A stretch of DNA of 64,000 nt from positions 16,727-80,726 of the forward strand of contig CAYJLW010000010.1 in assembly GCA_964370965.1 (NCBI GenBank). Reading direction: 5' to 3'. This document shows, in pieces, positions 24,146 through 32,500 of this stretch (positions are counted from its first letter, which is position 1; each line of letters begins with the position of its first letter). Below the pieces are notes generated by a model. It made no database searches. It had not been told where the DNA came from and was given only the letters and a program-made list of their open reading frames with translations. The stretch comes from CAYJLW01 sp964370965 (GTDB lineage Bacteria; Actinomycetota; Acidimicrobiia; UBA2766). Made by a program: the position numbers and the translations under genes.

Positions 24146-25135
24146 TCAGGTACGCAAGAAGCAGCGAGCCCGCTCCCGACGGGCGGCCGGGTAGCCCGCC
24201 CACTTCGTATCCGGCAGCGCCTCCGGTCCCACCTCCACGAAACCGCACGTCCGGAACAGACCAGCGGCCTCCTCACTGGTCGTGACCGCGAACAGGCCTT
24301 CCAGACCCCGCTCCAGGGCGCGGTCCCAGATCCCCTCGACGAGGCGCCTCCCCACTCCCTCCCCGTGGAAACGGCTCACGGCGAAGAGCGCCTCGACCTC
24401 GGCGAGGCCGCTGGGGGCGTACGGCTCCTCGGCGATGGCGACGACGCCCGCAGGATGGCTCCCGGCCACGAAGAAGCCGATCGCCCGCGGCAAGAGGTCC
24501 TCGATCTCCGCCTCGCTACGGGGTCTCAGGTACCCGAGATCGCACCCGCTGCGGACCAGCGCCGCCATGGCCTGATAGTCGGAGAAGCCCAGCGCCCTCA
24601 CCTCCCCGTAGTCCCCCAGGCTGAGGAGGGTGCCGCTGCCGGCGTACGTGAACAGCTCGTCCTCGATGCCGCCCGGTTCGACCAGGTTGATGCCCTGGAC
24701 ACCCGCGTAGAGCGGCCGCACCACACGGGCGAGCGCGCCGGGGAGGCCGGCGGCGGCCACATCCACGAAGCTCCGCCTGGCGCCGTCGGGCGAACGCAGG
24801 ACCAGCCCGGCACCCACGAGGACGAGCTTGTGCACCCGCCCGGCGCCGGCGATGGCGCTCGCTGTCCCCGCGGGGTCGACGACGGCCCTCACCGCGACTG
24901 CGCCGCGCGCGAGTTCCCGCCAGATCCCGACGACGTCCGCGTCCGCGCCAGGCTCCGGCCCCTCTCCGCGGCTCACGAGGACCACCCGGGCTCCTTGTGC
25001 CGCGAGCGCAGTGGCTACGCCGCGGCACTCCTCGAGGGACCTCGGGTCCAAGGCTGCCAGAACGAGGTACTCCCCCCGGAACAGGTCCAGGTAGAACGAC
25101 CGCTCGTCCAACGGCGGGACGGGTGACGCCCTCAT
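24146..25135 (-). CDS. N-acetylglutamate-synthase-like protein (amino-acid-kinase plus GNAT)
   Basis: A 329-residue two-domain protein. The N-terminal half (EYLVLAALDPRSLEECRGVATALAAQGARVVLVSRG) has the shape of the amino-acid kinase domain of ArgA-type synthases. The C-terminal half is a GNAT acetyltransferase with the acetyl-CoA segment VSRFHGEGVGRRLVEGIW (motif A) and the late FRTCGFVEVGPEALPDTK. The kinase domain looks degenerate: glycine-rich phosphate loops are not obvious. It may make N-acetylglutamate for arginine synthesis, but no arg genes lie near. ATG 25135 overlaps the NYN gene stop (ATGA), so the pair is translationally coupled. Confidence 0.65.
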   Translation of the reverse strand: MRASPVPPLDERSFYLDLFRGEYLVLAALDPRSLEECRGVATALAAQGARVVLVSRGEGPEPGADADVVGIWRELARGAVAVRAVVDPAGTASAIAGAGRVHKLVLVGAGLVLRSPDGARRSFVDVAAAGLPGALARVVRPLYAGVQGINLVEPGGIEDELFTYAGSGTLLSLGDYGEVRALGFSDYQAMAALVRSGCDLGYLRPRSEAEIEDLLPRAIGFFVAGSHPAGVVAIAEEPYAPSGLAEVEALFAVSRFHGEGVGRRLVEGIWDRALERGLEGLFAVTTSEEAAGLFRTCGFVEVGPEALPDTKWAGYPAARRERARCFLRT

Positions 25136-26577
25136 CGGCGGGGTGCGCCGATCGCCTCCAGGAACGTCTCGGACCTGGCCGTGACGGCTCCGACCCGTTC
25201 GAGACGTTGGCGCAGCTCGCGATCAGAGGTCACCGTGAGGACGCCCGTGCCCGGTTCCGCCCGCTCTGCGATCTCCACGAGCCGGTCATCGGCTTTCGGC
25301 CCCCCGCTGAACTCGAACGTGACCGGCTCCACACGGCGGCGACCGACGAACTGCTCGGGCTCGGCGGAGTCGAACACGACGTGCAGTCGCGCCCCACCCG
25401 GACGCGCCGCTCCCCGGCAGCGCGTGAGGAGAAGCTCCCGCTGGGCATCACCCGGAAGCTCGCCCCAGCCGCGCACACTCTGGCGGGTGACGTTGTAGCC
25501 GTCGACGAGGACGAGGAACCCCCGACGGCCCAGGACCCAGCGGACACCGTCGACGGTGTCGGGAGCGAGTCCCGGCGGATAGCGGACCCGGCGGGTCCTC
25601 CGGACACCGCGTCTGGCCTCGCGCGGGGCCGGAGGCGACTCGCCGGCGGGTTCAGCGGTCGCCTCGCCCGGGGTGCGAAGCCCGTCCATCAGGGACCGGA
25701 GCGAGGCCGCCTGCGCCTCCAGGGCGTCCGCAACCGACGTGAGATCCGGCAGGCGTGACGCCCGCACGGCCTCGACCTCGGCCTCCAGGCGTCGCACCCG
25801 CTCCTCCGCCGCCGCCAACCTCCCCCGCGCGTCGACAGCCGCGGAGTCGGCCTCCCTCGCCCTCGCCCCCAGAGCGTCCTCCCTGGCGGCGACGGTCTCG
25901 GCGGCCCGGCGCCTCCCGTCCTCCGCCGCGCCGACCCGGGCCTCCAGGCCCTCGATCTGTTCGCGCAACCCGCGCCGGTCCCCTCGGATCCGGTCGAGTT
26001 CGCCGTCCTTGTCCTCTGTCGCCCGGAGGGCGTCCGCGAGTCGCTTCTCCAGCCGCTCCCGTTCGCGGATGCCCTCCTCGAGGGCGCTCTCGGAGTCGGC
26101 GACCAGTTCCGTCATGGCCTGGGCGGCCCCCGCCCGGCGGCCCTGCCAGCCGGTGGCCGCAGCCAGCACGATGGCCGCCCAGCCCGAGTGACGGCGGGCG
26201 GCCGCTACCGACGCTATCCGGCTGAGCGCGGCGTCGTTGCCGGTCTCGACAGCTCGCGAGAGGCCCGCCACCGACGGCGCCTCCCCCGCGAACGCCGCAG
26301 CAACGGACGAGGCGAGGTCGGCGGACTCCGCCAGGACCCGCCGGAGGGCCTTGCGGACGCCGGCCTGTGTCGCCGCCTGGCGGGGTTTGAACTTGACGAA
26401 CGGACGCAATTCGGTCGGCACGTCCAGAGGAGGCGCACCGGACTCGCCCCTGGCGAGACGCAGGAACGACACGAAGGCCGCCTCGTAGTACGGCCCCAGC
26501 AGCGAGTCCGCCGCGCCCAGCACGTCGTCAGGGCCAAGGCCCTCCGCCCGGGTTCCCGGGACGCCCGCGTCTCCCAT
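25132..26577 (-). CDS. NYN-domain RNA-binding/nuclease-like protein with coiled coil
   Basis: A 481-residue protein. An N-terminal helical region (about 20-150), a long coiled coil of Glu/Arg/Ala heptads (about 155-270), a basic Arg-rich linker (RRGVRRTRRVRYPPG) and a C-terminal NYN/PIN-like domain (about 353-475): FLVLVDGYNVTRQSV, LHVVFDSAEPEQF, KADDRLVEIAE and VLTVTSDRELRQRL. The acidic residues of these motifs match the YacP/NYN family of RNases acting in tRNA or rRNA turnover. The direct coupling to a GNAT gene is unusual. ATG 26577 is 17 bases from a divergent gene. Confidence 0.78.
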   Translation of the reverse strand: MGDAGVPGTRAEGLGPDDVLGAADSLLGPYYEAAFVSFLRLARGESGAPPLDVPTELRPFVKFKPRQAATQAGVRKALRRVLAESADLASSVAAAFAGEAPSVAGLSRAVETGNDAALSRIASVAAARRHSGWAAIVLAAATGWQGRRAGAAQAMTELVADSESALEEGIRERERLEKRLADALRATEDKDGELDRIRGDRRGLREQIEGLEARVGAAEDGRRRAAETVAAREDALGARAREADSAAVDARGRLAAAEERVRRLEAEVEAVRASRLPDLTSVADALEAQAASLRSLMDGLRTPGEATAEPAGESPPAPREARRGVRRTRRVRYPPGLAPDTVDGVRWVLGRRGFLVLVDGYNVTRQSVRGWGELPGDAQRELLLTRCRGAARPGGARLHVVFDSAEPEQFVGRRRVEPVTFEFSGGPKADDRLVEIAERAEPGTGVLTVTSDRELRQRLERVGAVTARSETFLEAIGAPRR

Positions 26578-26594
26578 CCCTACAATGCCTCCGT

Positions 26595-27005
26595 ATGGTC
26601 GCCTGGCACCGGGAGTTGCGCGTCGACACGAAAGGCGACGGCGACGTCGTCGATCTCAACGACGTCGCCGTCTCGGCGGTTGCCGACGCAGGTGTCGACT
26701 CCGGGCTCCTCTGCGTGCATGCTCCGCACACCACCGCCGGGGTGACCGCCCTGGAGTACGAACCCGGGGCCAACGAAGATCTCGCCGCCGTCCTGGAACG
26801 CCTCGCTCCCCGCCACGACCGCTACGCCCACAACGTCGCCGACAGCAACGGCCACGCCCATGCCAGGGCGGCGATCCTGGGGCCGTCCGTGACGATCCCG
26901 GTGAGCGGCGGCCGTCCCCTGCTCGGGACGTGGCAGCACGTGGCCCTCGTGGACTTCGACGACCGGCCCCGCACCCGCACGGTGCTCCTCACAGTCGTGG
27001 GCTGA
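26595..27005 (+). CDS. YjbQ/UPF0047 family protein
   Basis: A 136-residue YjbQ-family protein. The metal site motif is visible as HNVADSNGHAHARAAILG, with the final segment GTWQHVALVDFDDRPR. Family members have weak thiamin-phosphate-synthase activity in vitro, but the physiological role is unsettled. ATG 26595 is preceded 9 bases earlier by TACAAT, a good -10 box, so the transcript may start almost at the start codon (leaderless). It is divergent from the NYN gene. Confidence 0.88.
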   Translation: MVAWHRELRVDTKGDGDVVDLNDVAVSAVADAGVDSGLLCVHAPHTTAGVTALEYEPGANEDLAAVLERLAPRHDRYAHNVADSNGHAHARAAILGPSVTIPVSGGRPLLGTWQHVALVDFDDRPRTRTVLLTVVG

Positions 27006-27040
27006 GGTGTTCGCCCGGTGATCCCGGTGCAGCGACTCAA

Positions 27041-28204
27041 CTAGACCACGCCGCCCCGACGTAGGGCGACGATCTCTTCGGGCCCGTAGCCCGCGGCGGC
27101 GAGGACCTCGTCGGTGTGCTCTCCGTGGGCCGGGGCGACCCGCTCCAGGGCACCGGGGGCCTCGCGGAGCTTGACCGGAATGCCCAGTTGGGGGAACTTC
27201 CCCGCGGACGGGTGCTCCTGCTCCACGACCATCCCGCGGTGGCGCACCTGGGGGTCCTCGAAGGCCTCGGCGACGGTCTTCACGGGCGCCACGCACACGT
27301 CGAGTCCCTCGAACACGTCCATCCACTCGTCCCGTGTGCGCTGGGCGAACTCCGCGGCGATCTCCTCACGGTGGGAGGGGTCGAAGCCGTGGGCGAGGTC
27401 GCTGCGGCCCAGGGCCGACACGAGAGCGGCCCAGAACTGGGGCTCCAACGCACCGACGCTCACATACCTGCCGTCGGCGCACTCGTACACGTCGTAGCAG
27501 GGAAACCGGCCGTTCAGGACGTACTCCCCAGGCCCGGGGGCCTTGCCGGTGGCGATGTACTCCCCGGCGATCGGCGCCAGCCAGGACACGATGCCGTCTG
27601 ACATGCCGATGTCCACGAAGTCGCCTTTGCCGGTCTCCCTGGCCCGCACGAGCGCGGCCAGGATCCCGACGGCCGCCATGAGACCGCCCCCGCCCACGTC
27701 GCCGATCTGCAGTCCCGGGAAGGCAGGCTTCGCCTCGGGGTCCTGGCCGCACACCGAGAGCCCTCCGGTGTAGCTCATGTAGTTCACATCGTGACCGGCG
27801 AGGTCCCGGTAGGGACCGTCGGCGCCGTAGCCGCTGATCGAGCAGTACACGAGGGCGGCGTTCGCCTGGCGGAGGTCCTCGTAGCCCACCCCGAGCTTGT
27901 CCATGACTCCGGGTCGAAACCCCTCGACGAGGACGTCCGCCGACGAGGCGAGACGCTCCAGGACTGCGACGCCCTCTGGCAACTTCAGGTTCAGGCGCAT
28001 CGAGCGCTTGTTGCGGTTCAGCACCCAGTGGGCGCCGGAATAGGGGCCGATGGAGGCGCCGCCGAAGCGCATGTAGTCCCCCATCCCCGTGTCCTCGACC
28101 TTGACGACGTCGGCCCCGAGGTCGCCCAGAAGCCCCGTGCAGAACCCCCCAGGGAGGAGACGGGTGAGATCGAGAACCGTGACACCGGTGAGGGGACCTG
28201 CCAT
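27041..28204 (-). CDS. mcr: Alpha-methylacyl-CoA racemase (CaiB/BaiF family III)
   Basis: A 387-residue class III CoA-transferase-fold enzyme. The active-site pair of alpha-methylacyl-CoA racemases is present: His138 in GHDVNYMSYTG and Asp169 in QIGDVGGGG. It therefore should interconvert (R)- and (S)-2-methylacyl-CoA thioesters, needed for beta-oxidation of methyl-branched fatty acids or sterol side chains. Formyl-CoA-type transferase activity is less likely but not excluded. ATG 28204 overlaps the stop of the DsbA-fold gene by one base; trpD and an acyl-CoA dehydrogenase lie upstream on the same strand. Confidence 0.88.
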   Translation of the reverse strand: MAGPLTGVTVLDLTRLLPGGFCTGLLGDLGADVVKVEDTGMGDYMRFGGASIGPYSGAHWVLNRNKRSMRLNLKLPEGVAVLERLASSADVLVEGFRPGVMDKLGVGYEDLRQANAALVYCSISGYGADGPYRDLAGHDVNYMSYTGGLSVCGQDPEAKPAFPGLQIGDVGGGGLMAAVGILAALVRARETGKGDFVDIGMSDGIVSWLAPIAGEYIATGKAPGPGEYVLNGRFPCYDVYECADGRYVSVGALEPQFWAALVSALGRSDLAHGFDPSHREEIAAEFAQRTRDEWMDVFEGLDVCVAPVKTVAEAFEDPQVRHRGMVVEQEHPSAGKFPQLGIPVKLREAPGALERVAPAHGEHTDEVLAAAGYGPEEIVALRRGGVV

Positions 28205-28782
28205 CAGGTCCTCTTCAGCTCGCGGATCCCGGGCTCGGCCAGAGCGATGTCGACGACATTGCGCATTACCCGGCGGGCGCTGGCTTCGTCCCCCGGCGGC
28301 GCCCCGAGACGCACGTAGAGAGTGTCGCCCTCGTGGCTGACCAAGGTGGGCGTGCCGAAGATCCCGTGGGCGACAACGGCGTCGTCGTGCTCCGCGGCCA
28401 CCTCACGCACCTGCCGGCCGCTCTCCAGAACCGACCGGAGGGCATCGGCGTCAGCGTGGGCGGCCCCCGCAGCGCGGAGGAGCGCGTCGCGGTCGGCGAG
28501 GTCGATGCCGGCCTCGTAGCGGGACTCGAGGAGGAGGCGGTGGAAGGCGTCGGCCACCTTGTCGTCGATGCCGCGCAACTCCCGGTACGCGCAGAGCGCA
28601 TCCAGACCGGGAGGATGCTCCTCGGCGTGGTCGAAGAGGCGGTACCCGGGGCGGCTCTCCTGCGCCTGCGCCTGCAGGAAGCAGCGCCACTCGATGTCGT
28701 AGCCGAGATCGGCGACGTCCACCCACTTCCGGAAGTGGTACACGTACGGGCAGTTGAAGTCGAAGTAGACCTTGAAGCTCAC
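28204..28782 (-). CDS. DsbA-fold protein with single active-site Cys
   Basis: A 192-residue thioredoxin/DsbA-fold protein. The site reads YFDFNCPYVYHFRKW: one Cys (residue 11) in a CPYV setting, not CxxC, as in FrnE or 2-hydroxychromene-2-carboxylate-isomerase-like proteins. The cis-Pro segment GIFGTPTLVS follows. It could use glutathione or mycothiol, or act as an isomerase. GTG 28782 has GGGAG upstream. The mcr gene begins on the stop codon, so the two form an operon. A related protein with a CPWA site is at 55927-56610. Confidence 0.72.
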   Translation of the reverse strand: MSFKVYFDFNCPYVYHFRKWVDVADLGYDIEWRCFLQAQAQESRPGYRLFDHAEEHPPGLDALCAYRELRGIDDKVADAFHRLLLESRYEAGIDLADRDALLRAAGAAHADADALRSVLESGRQVREVAAEHDDAVVAHGIFGTPTLVSHEGDTLYVRLGAPPGDEASARRVMRNVVDIALAEPGIRELKRT

Positions 28783-28815
28783 TCGCTCCCCCGGGGGCGA
28801 CGACCGTGCGACCGG

Positions 28816-28821
28816 AGTATA
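28816..28821 (-). promoter_or_regulatory. Possible -10 box of the DsbA-fold/mcr operon
   Basis: Minus-strand TATACT, close to the sigma-A consensus, 34 bases before the GTG at 28782. No clear -35 box is visible at the usual distance. Confidence 0.35.
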
Positions 28822-28838
28822 TGGGGCGGGTGCGGCGG

Positions 28839-28863
28839 CCTCGCCTGCTGTGGAGGGGCGAGG
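28839..28863 (-). terminator. Possible terminator after trpD
   Basis: A 7-bp inverted repeat (CCTCGCC/GGCGAGG) with an 11-base loop, 35 bases after the trpD stop. No T-run follows, so confidence is low. Confidence 0.3.
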
Positions 28864-28897
28864 TACTCAAGCGCCCAGTGCCTGAGGCTACGTGCTG

Positions 28898-29920
28898 CTA
28901 CGAGCGGGTCTGGGCTCGGGAGGCCCGGACGAGGGCTTCGAGCTTGGCGACGGCGGCGCCGGAGTCGAGGGCTTCGCCTGCCATGCGGAGGCCGGCCGCG
29001 AGGTCCCCCGCGAGCCCGGCCACGACGAGGGCCCCAGCGGCGTTCAGGACGACGACGTCGCGCAGCGGACCGGCTTCACCGGCTAGCACGCGACGGCAGA
29101 GGGCGGCGTTCTCGGCGGCGTCGCCGCCGGCGAGGTCCCGGGGCGTGGCAGCCGCGAGGCCGAGCTCCGCGGGGTCCACCACGGTTTCGGTCACGGTGCC
29201 GCCGTCGAGGACCCAGACCCGATTGGGCCCCGTCGTGGAGAGCTCGTCGAGGCCGTGGGCGCCGTGGACGACCCAGGCCCGGCGGCCACCGAGAGCCCCG
29301 AGGGCAACGGCCATCCTGGGCGCCAAGACGGGGTCGGGGACCCCGACAAGCTGGTGGTCGGCGCGCGCGGGGTTGGCGAGCGGCCCGAGGACGTTGAACA
29401 CCGTGCGGATGCCGAGCGCCCGGCGCACCGGCCCCACATGGCGCATGGCCGGGTGGAAGACCGGGGCGAAGCAGAAGCCGATTCCGGCCTCCTCGATGCA
29501 GGCCGCCACGGCGTCCGGGCCGATCTCGATCGCCACGCCGAGGGCCTCGAGGAGGTCGGCCGAGCCGCACCGCGAGGACGCTGCCCGGTTCCCGTGCTTG
29601 GCCACCCGAGCCCCGCCCGCCGCCGCCACGAACGCCGCCATCGTGGACACGTTCGCCGTGCCGGAACGGTCGCCGCCGGTGCCGCACGTGTCCAGGAGCG
29701 GCGGCGCGACCGGCACCGCCAAGGAGAAATCGAGCATCGTGCGGGCGAGACCCGTGATCTCCGCGGCGGTCTCGCCCTTGGCCCGGAGGGCGACGAGGAA
29801 GCCGGCGACGACCGCCGGATCCGTCTCCCCCCGCATGATGTCGGCGAGCGCGGCCGCCGCCGTGTCGGCGTCGAGGTCGTGTCCGGCGAGAAGAGCATCG
29901 AGGATGTCCGCCCAGGCCAC
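28898..29920 (-). CDS. trpD: Anthranilate phosphoribosyltransferase
   Basis: Second step of tryptophan synthesis: transfers phosphoribosyl from PRPP to anthranilate. The PRPP loop LLDTCGTGGDRSGTANVST, the KHGNRAASSRCGSADLLEALG segment, HPAMRHVGPVRRALGIRT and the NPARADHQLVG motif are all canonical. The length is 340 residues from GTG 29920, which has GAGGGGGG 4 bases before it. A GTG at 29941 would add 7 residues and overlap the upstream gene by 10 bases. No other trp gene is adjacent; placement behind an acyl-CoA dehydrogenase looks incidental. Confidence 0.95.
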   Translation of the reverse strand: MAWADILDALLAGHDLDADTAAAALADIMRGETDPAVVAGFLVALRAKGETAAEITGLARTMLDFSLAVPVAPPLLDTCGTGGDRSGTANVSTMAAFVAAAGGARVAKHGNRAASSRCGSADLLEALGVAIEIGPDAVAACIEEAGIGFCFAPVFHPAMRHVGPVRRALGIRTVFNVLGPLANPARADHQLVGVPDPVLAPRMAVALGALGGRRAWVVHGAHGLDELSTTGPNRVWVLDGGTVTETVVDPAELGLAAATPRDLAGGDAAENAALCRRVLAGEAGPLRDVVVLNAAGALVVAGLAGDLAAGLRMAGEALDSGAAVAKLEALVRASRAQTRS

Positions 29921-29931
29921 TGCGCCCCCCT

Positions 29932-31101
29932 CTAGTTCCACCAGAGGTCCCCGCTGATCAGCCCCCCGGCGACGATGCCCTTCTGGATCTGCGTGGTGCC
30001 CTCGACGATGGTGAGCTGGCGGGCATCCCGGTAATAGAGCTCCGTCATGTGGTCCTTCATGTAGCCCGCGGCTCCCAGCACCTGGAGGGCGACACCGGAC
30101 GCCTTCACCGCCACTTCGGTGGCGTAGTACTTCGCCATCGAGAGGAAGGGGGCGTCCGCCTTGGTGAAACGGCCGGCGTCAGACATCGTGGCCGCCCGGT
30201 ACGTGAGCAGGCGGGCGGCTTCGATCTCGGTGGCGACGTCGGCGAGCATCCACTGGATGCCCTGGAAGTCGGCCACGGCGCGCCCGAAGGCCTCCCGTGC
30301 CTTGGCGTACTCGACGGCGTACATGAGCGCTCCCTCGGCGAGCCCGATGCCACGGGCGGCCACTATGGGCCGCATGGAGTTGAGCCCGAGCATGGCCGCC
30401 CGGAAGCCCTCGCCCTCCGCGCCGATGCGGTTGGCCACCGGCACCTCGACGTCCTCGAGCACGAGTTCGCCGGTCGCCACGGCGCGCACTCCCATCTTCC
30501 GGTCCAGCGGCCCCACGCTCACACCGGGCAGGTCCCGGTCGACGACCAGGGCGACGAGCCCGCCGTGGTCGCGGAGCGACGGGTCCCCCAGCTTCGCGAA
30601 GACCGTGTAGTAGTCGGCGGCCGCGACACCGGACATCCAGCACTTGCGGCCGTTGAGGACGTACACGTCGCCGCGGCGCTCTGCCCGGGTCTGCATGCCC
30701 ATGACATCCGAACCCGCCTGCGGCTCCGAGAGCCCGAAAGCCGCCCGCATCTCGCCGGTGGCCACGCCCCGGCAGTAGCGCTGCTTCTGCTCCTCGCTTC
30801 CGGCGATCATGATCGGCCCCGTGGGCAGCCTGCTGAGGAGCAGCAGGAGGGCCGAGGACTGGCAGTACCGGGCGACTTCCTCGATCGCGAGCGTGAGACC
30901 GAGTATCCCGGCACCGGATCCGCCGCAGCTCTCGGGGAAGCAAAGGCCGAACAACCCGGCGTCGGCGAAGACCCCGAAGATGTCCTCGGGGTACTCGCCG
31001 CTCTCGTCCAGCTCCCGGGCTCTGGGCCTGACCTTCTCCTGCGCTATGCGCCGGACGGTGCGAACGAGCTCCTGGAGTTCGGGGGACAGGGAAAAATCCA
31101 C
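29932..31101 (-). CDS. Acyl-CoA dehydrogenase
   Basis: FAD-dependent acyl-CoA dehydrogenase of 389 residues that forms trans-2-enoyl-CoA. The FAD segment AAFGLSEPQAGSDV, KCWMSGVAAADYY, and the C-terminal QVLGAAGYMKDHMTELYYRDARQLTIVEGTTQIQ are visible; the Glu in VEGT sits at the catalytic-base position of short/medium-chain members. Chain or branch preference is not evident; with mcr close by, a role in methyl-branched acyl-CoA oxidation is possible. GTG 31101 starts VDFSLSPELQELV. Its stop lies 12 bases before trpD. Confidence 0.92.
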   Translation of the reverse strand: MDFSLSPELQELVRTVRRIAQEKVRPRARELDESGEYPEDIFGVFADAGLFGLCFPESCGGSGAGILGLTLAIEEVARYCQSSALLLLLSRLPTGPIMIAGSEEQKQRYCRGVATGEMRAAFGLSEPQAGSDVMGMQTRAERRGDVYVLNGRKCWMSGVAAADYYTVFAKLGDPSLRDHGGLVALVVDRDLPGVSVGPLDRKMGVRAVATGELVLEDVEVPVANRIGAEGEGFRAAMLGLNSMRPIVAARGIGLAEGALMYAVEYAKAREAFGRAVADFQGIQWMLADVATEIEAARLLTYRAATMSDAGRFTKADAPFLSMAKYYATEVAVKASGVALQVLGAAGYMKDHMTELYYRDARQLTIVEGTTQIQKGIVAGGLISGDLWWN

Positions 31102-31211
31102 GCCCGGCAGGCTAGACGAGGACGCTCCGGCCGCTCTGGCCGCTCAGACGCCGGAACGGTCGCGGGCCGGCGCCGCGTCCCCTCCCGGGCGCTGCACGAA
31201 GCTCGGGGAGG

Positions 31212-31442
31212 TCACGCTGAACGACGGCGCCGCCGGATGATCCGACGCCGCTCGCGCGATGTGGCCCCGCCCCAGATGCCTTCCTTCTCCCGGTGGGCGA
31301 TGGCGTGCTCCAGGCATTGCATCCGCACGGCGCAGGCCCCGCAGATGGCCAGTGCCGGCCCGGCTCCCTCTTCCTCGTCCTCCGGGTAGAAGGTGTCTGG
31401 GTCCACTTCGAGGCAACGTGCGTATTCCCGCCAGTGAGTCAT
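31212..31442 (-). CDS. WhiB-family iron-sulfur transcription factor
   Basis: A 76-residue WhiB-like protein, short for the family (usually 80-130). The four cluster cysteines are spaced CX22-CX2-CX5-C (ARC, ICGAC, MQC), followed by the turn EGIWGGATSRERR and an Arg-rich DNA-contacting tail RRIIRRRRRS. It would bind a [4Fe-4S] cluster and act with the principal sigma factor. Which Whi subclass (A-E) is unclear. ATG 31442 has a GGAGGGG site 5 bases upstream; codons upstream in frame lack one. Confidence 0.93.
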   Translation of the reverse strand: MTHWREYARCLEVDPDTFYPEDEEEGAGPALAICGACAVRMQCLEHAIAHREKEGIWGGATSRERRRIIRRRRRSA

Positions 31443-31594
31443 CGCGACCCCTCCGTCACATCTGCCCGGTCCCCCCGCCGCGACCGGGCCTCCTCCGTTC
31501 TCCGCCGGAGATGATGTCGGCAGGAATTGGGCAGAACTTGAGCCTTTTCCTCCCCCCCGGTGGCAGAGACCGCTCGGGCGCGACACGGCCCCAC

Positions 31595-31696
31595 GCCGGC
31601 GCAGCGGGTGGCACGGCGTCGGGGGGCCCCAACGGGAGCGGAGTCCTCGAAGCGGACGTTGGGGGGAGACGCCGTGACAGGCCCCGCTGCGCCGGC
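31595..31696. terminator. Long imperfect stem-loop between whiB and livF
   Basis: Three nested paired blocks: 14 bp (31595-31608 with 31683-31696), 9 bp (31612-31620 with 31668-31676) and 8 bp (31627-31634 with 31657-31664), with small internal loops and a 22-base apical loop. It begins 13 bases after the livF stop, so a transcription terminator or 3' mRNA stabiliser of the liv operon is likely. No T-run follows. Confidence 0.6.
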
Positions 31697-31708
31697 AGAA
31701 GCGCTCCC

Positions 31709-32500
31709 CTACGCGCCCAGATACGCCTCTTTCACCCGCGGGTCCGCGAGGAGTTCCCGGCCGGTGCCCTCCATGGTGATCTGGCCGGTTTCGAGCACGT
31801 AGGCGCGGTCGGCGATCTCGAGCGCCTTGTTCGCCATCTGCTCCACGAGGAGGATGGTGGATCCTTCGCGGGCGAGTTCGGTGATGATGGCGAAGATCTC
31901 GTTCACGAGAAGGGGCGCGAGGCCCAGGGAGGGCTCGTCGAGGAGGAGGAAATGCGGGCGGCTCATGAGCGCCCGGCTGATGGCGAGCATCTGCTGCTCG
32001 CCGCCGGAGAGGAGTCCGGCGGGCCGGTTGCGCCTGTCCTTGAGCACAGGGAACCTCTCGTAGATGGCTTCGAGGTCGCCTTGGATGCGGCTGCGCTGGC
32101 GCCCGTAGCGACGGTAGGCGCCGAGGAGGAGGTTGTCCTCGACGGTGGAGGCACCGAAGATGCGCCGCCCCTCGGGCACATGGGCCATCCCGAGGGCGGC
32201 GATCTTGTGGGCGGGCAACTTCTCGACCGCGGCGCCCCGGAAGAAGACCAGGCCCTTCACGCTCTTGAGAAGCTCGGAGACCCCGGAGACGGTCTTCATC
32301 GTCGTGGACTTGCCGGCCCCGTTCGCCCCGATGATGACGACGACCTCGCCCTGGTCGACGTGGAAGGAGATGCCCTTCAGGGCGGCAGCCGCCCCGTAGT
32401 AGACCCAGAGGTCGCGCACTTCGAGGAAGTGCTCCGACGGTGCCTGCATCATCGCCTTGCGTTGCGTCTCGTCGAGGGGGACCGTCCGTTCCACCATCAT
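31709..32500 (-). CDS. livF: Branched-chain-type ABC transporter ATPase LivF (system 1)
   Basis: ATP-binding subunit of 263 residues: Walker A GANGAGKSTTMK, signature LLSGGEQQML, Walker B FLLLDEPSLGLAP, and the LivF-type SKVPEGRRIF-equivalent AHVPEGRRIF. It pairs with the LivM-LivG fusion encoded just upstream to drive import of branched-chain amino acids or related organic acids/amides. ATG 32500 overlaps the fusion's stop in ATGA. It is the last gene of the minus-strand liv operon. Confidence 0.95.
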   Translation of the reverse strand: MMVERTVPLDETQRKAMMQAPSEHFLEVRDLWVYYGAAAALKGISFHVDQGEVVVIIGANGAGKSTTMKTVSGVSELLKSVKGLVFFRGAAVEKLPAHKIAALGMAHVPEGRRIFGASTVEDNLLLGAYRRYGRQRSRIQGDLEAIYERFPVLKDRRNRPAGLLSGGEQQMLAISRALMSRPHFLLLDEPSLGLAPLLVNEIFAIITELAREGSTILLVEQMANKALEIADRAYVLETGQITMEGTGRELLADPRVKEAYLGA

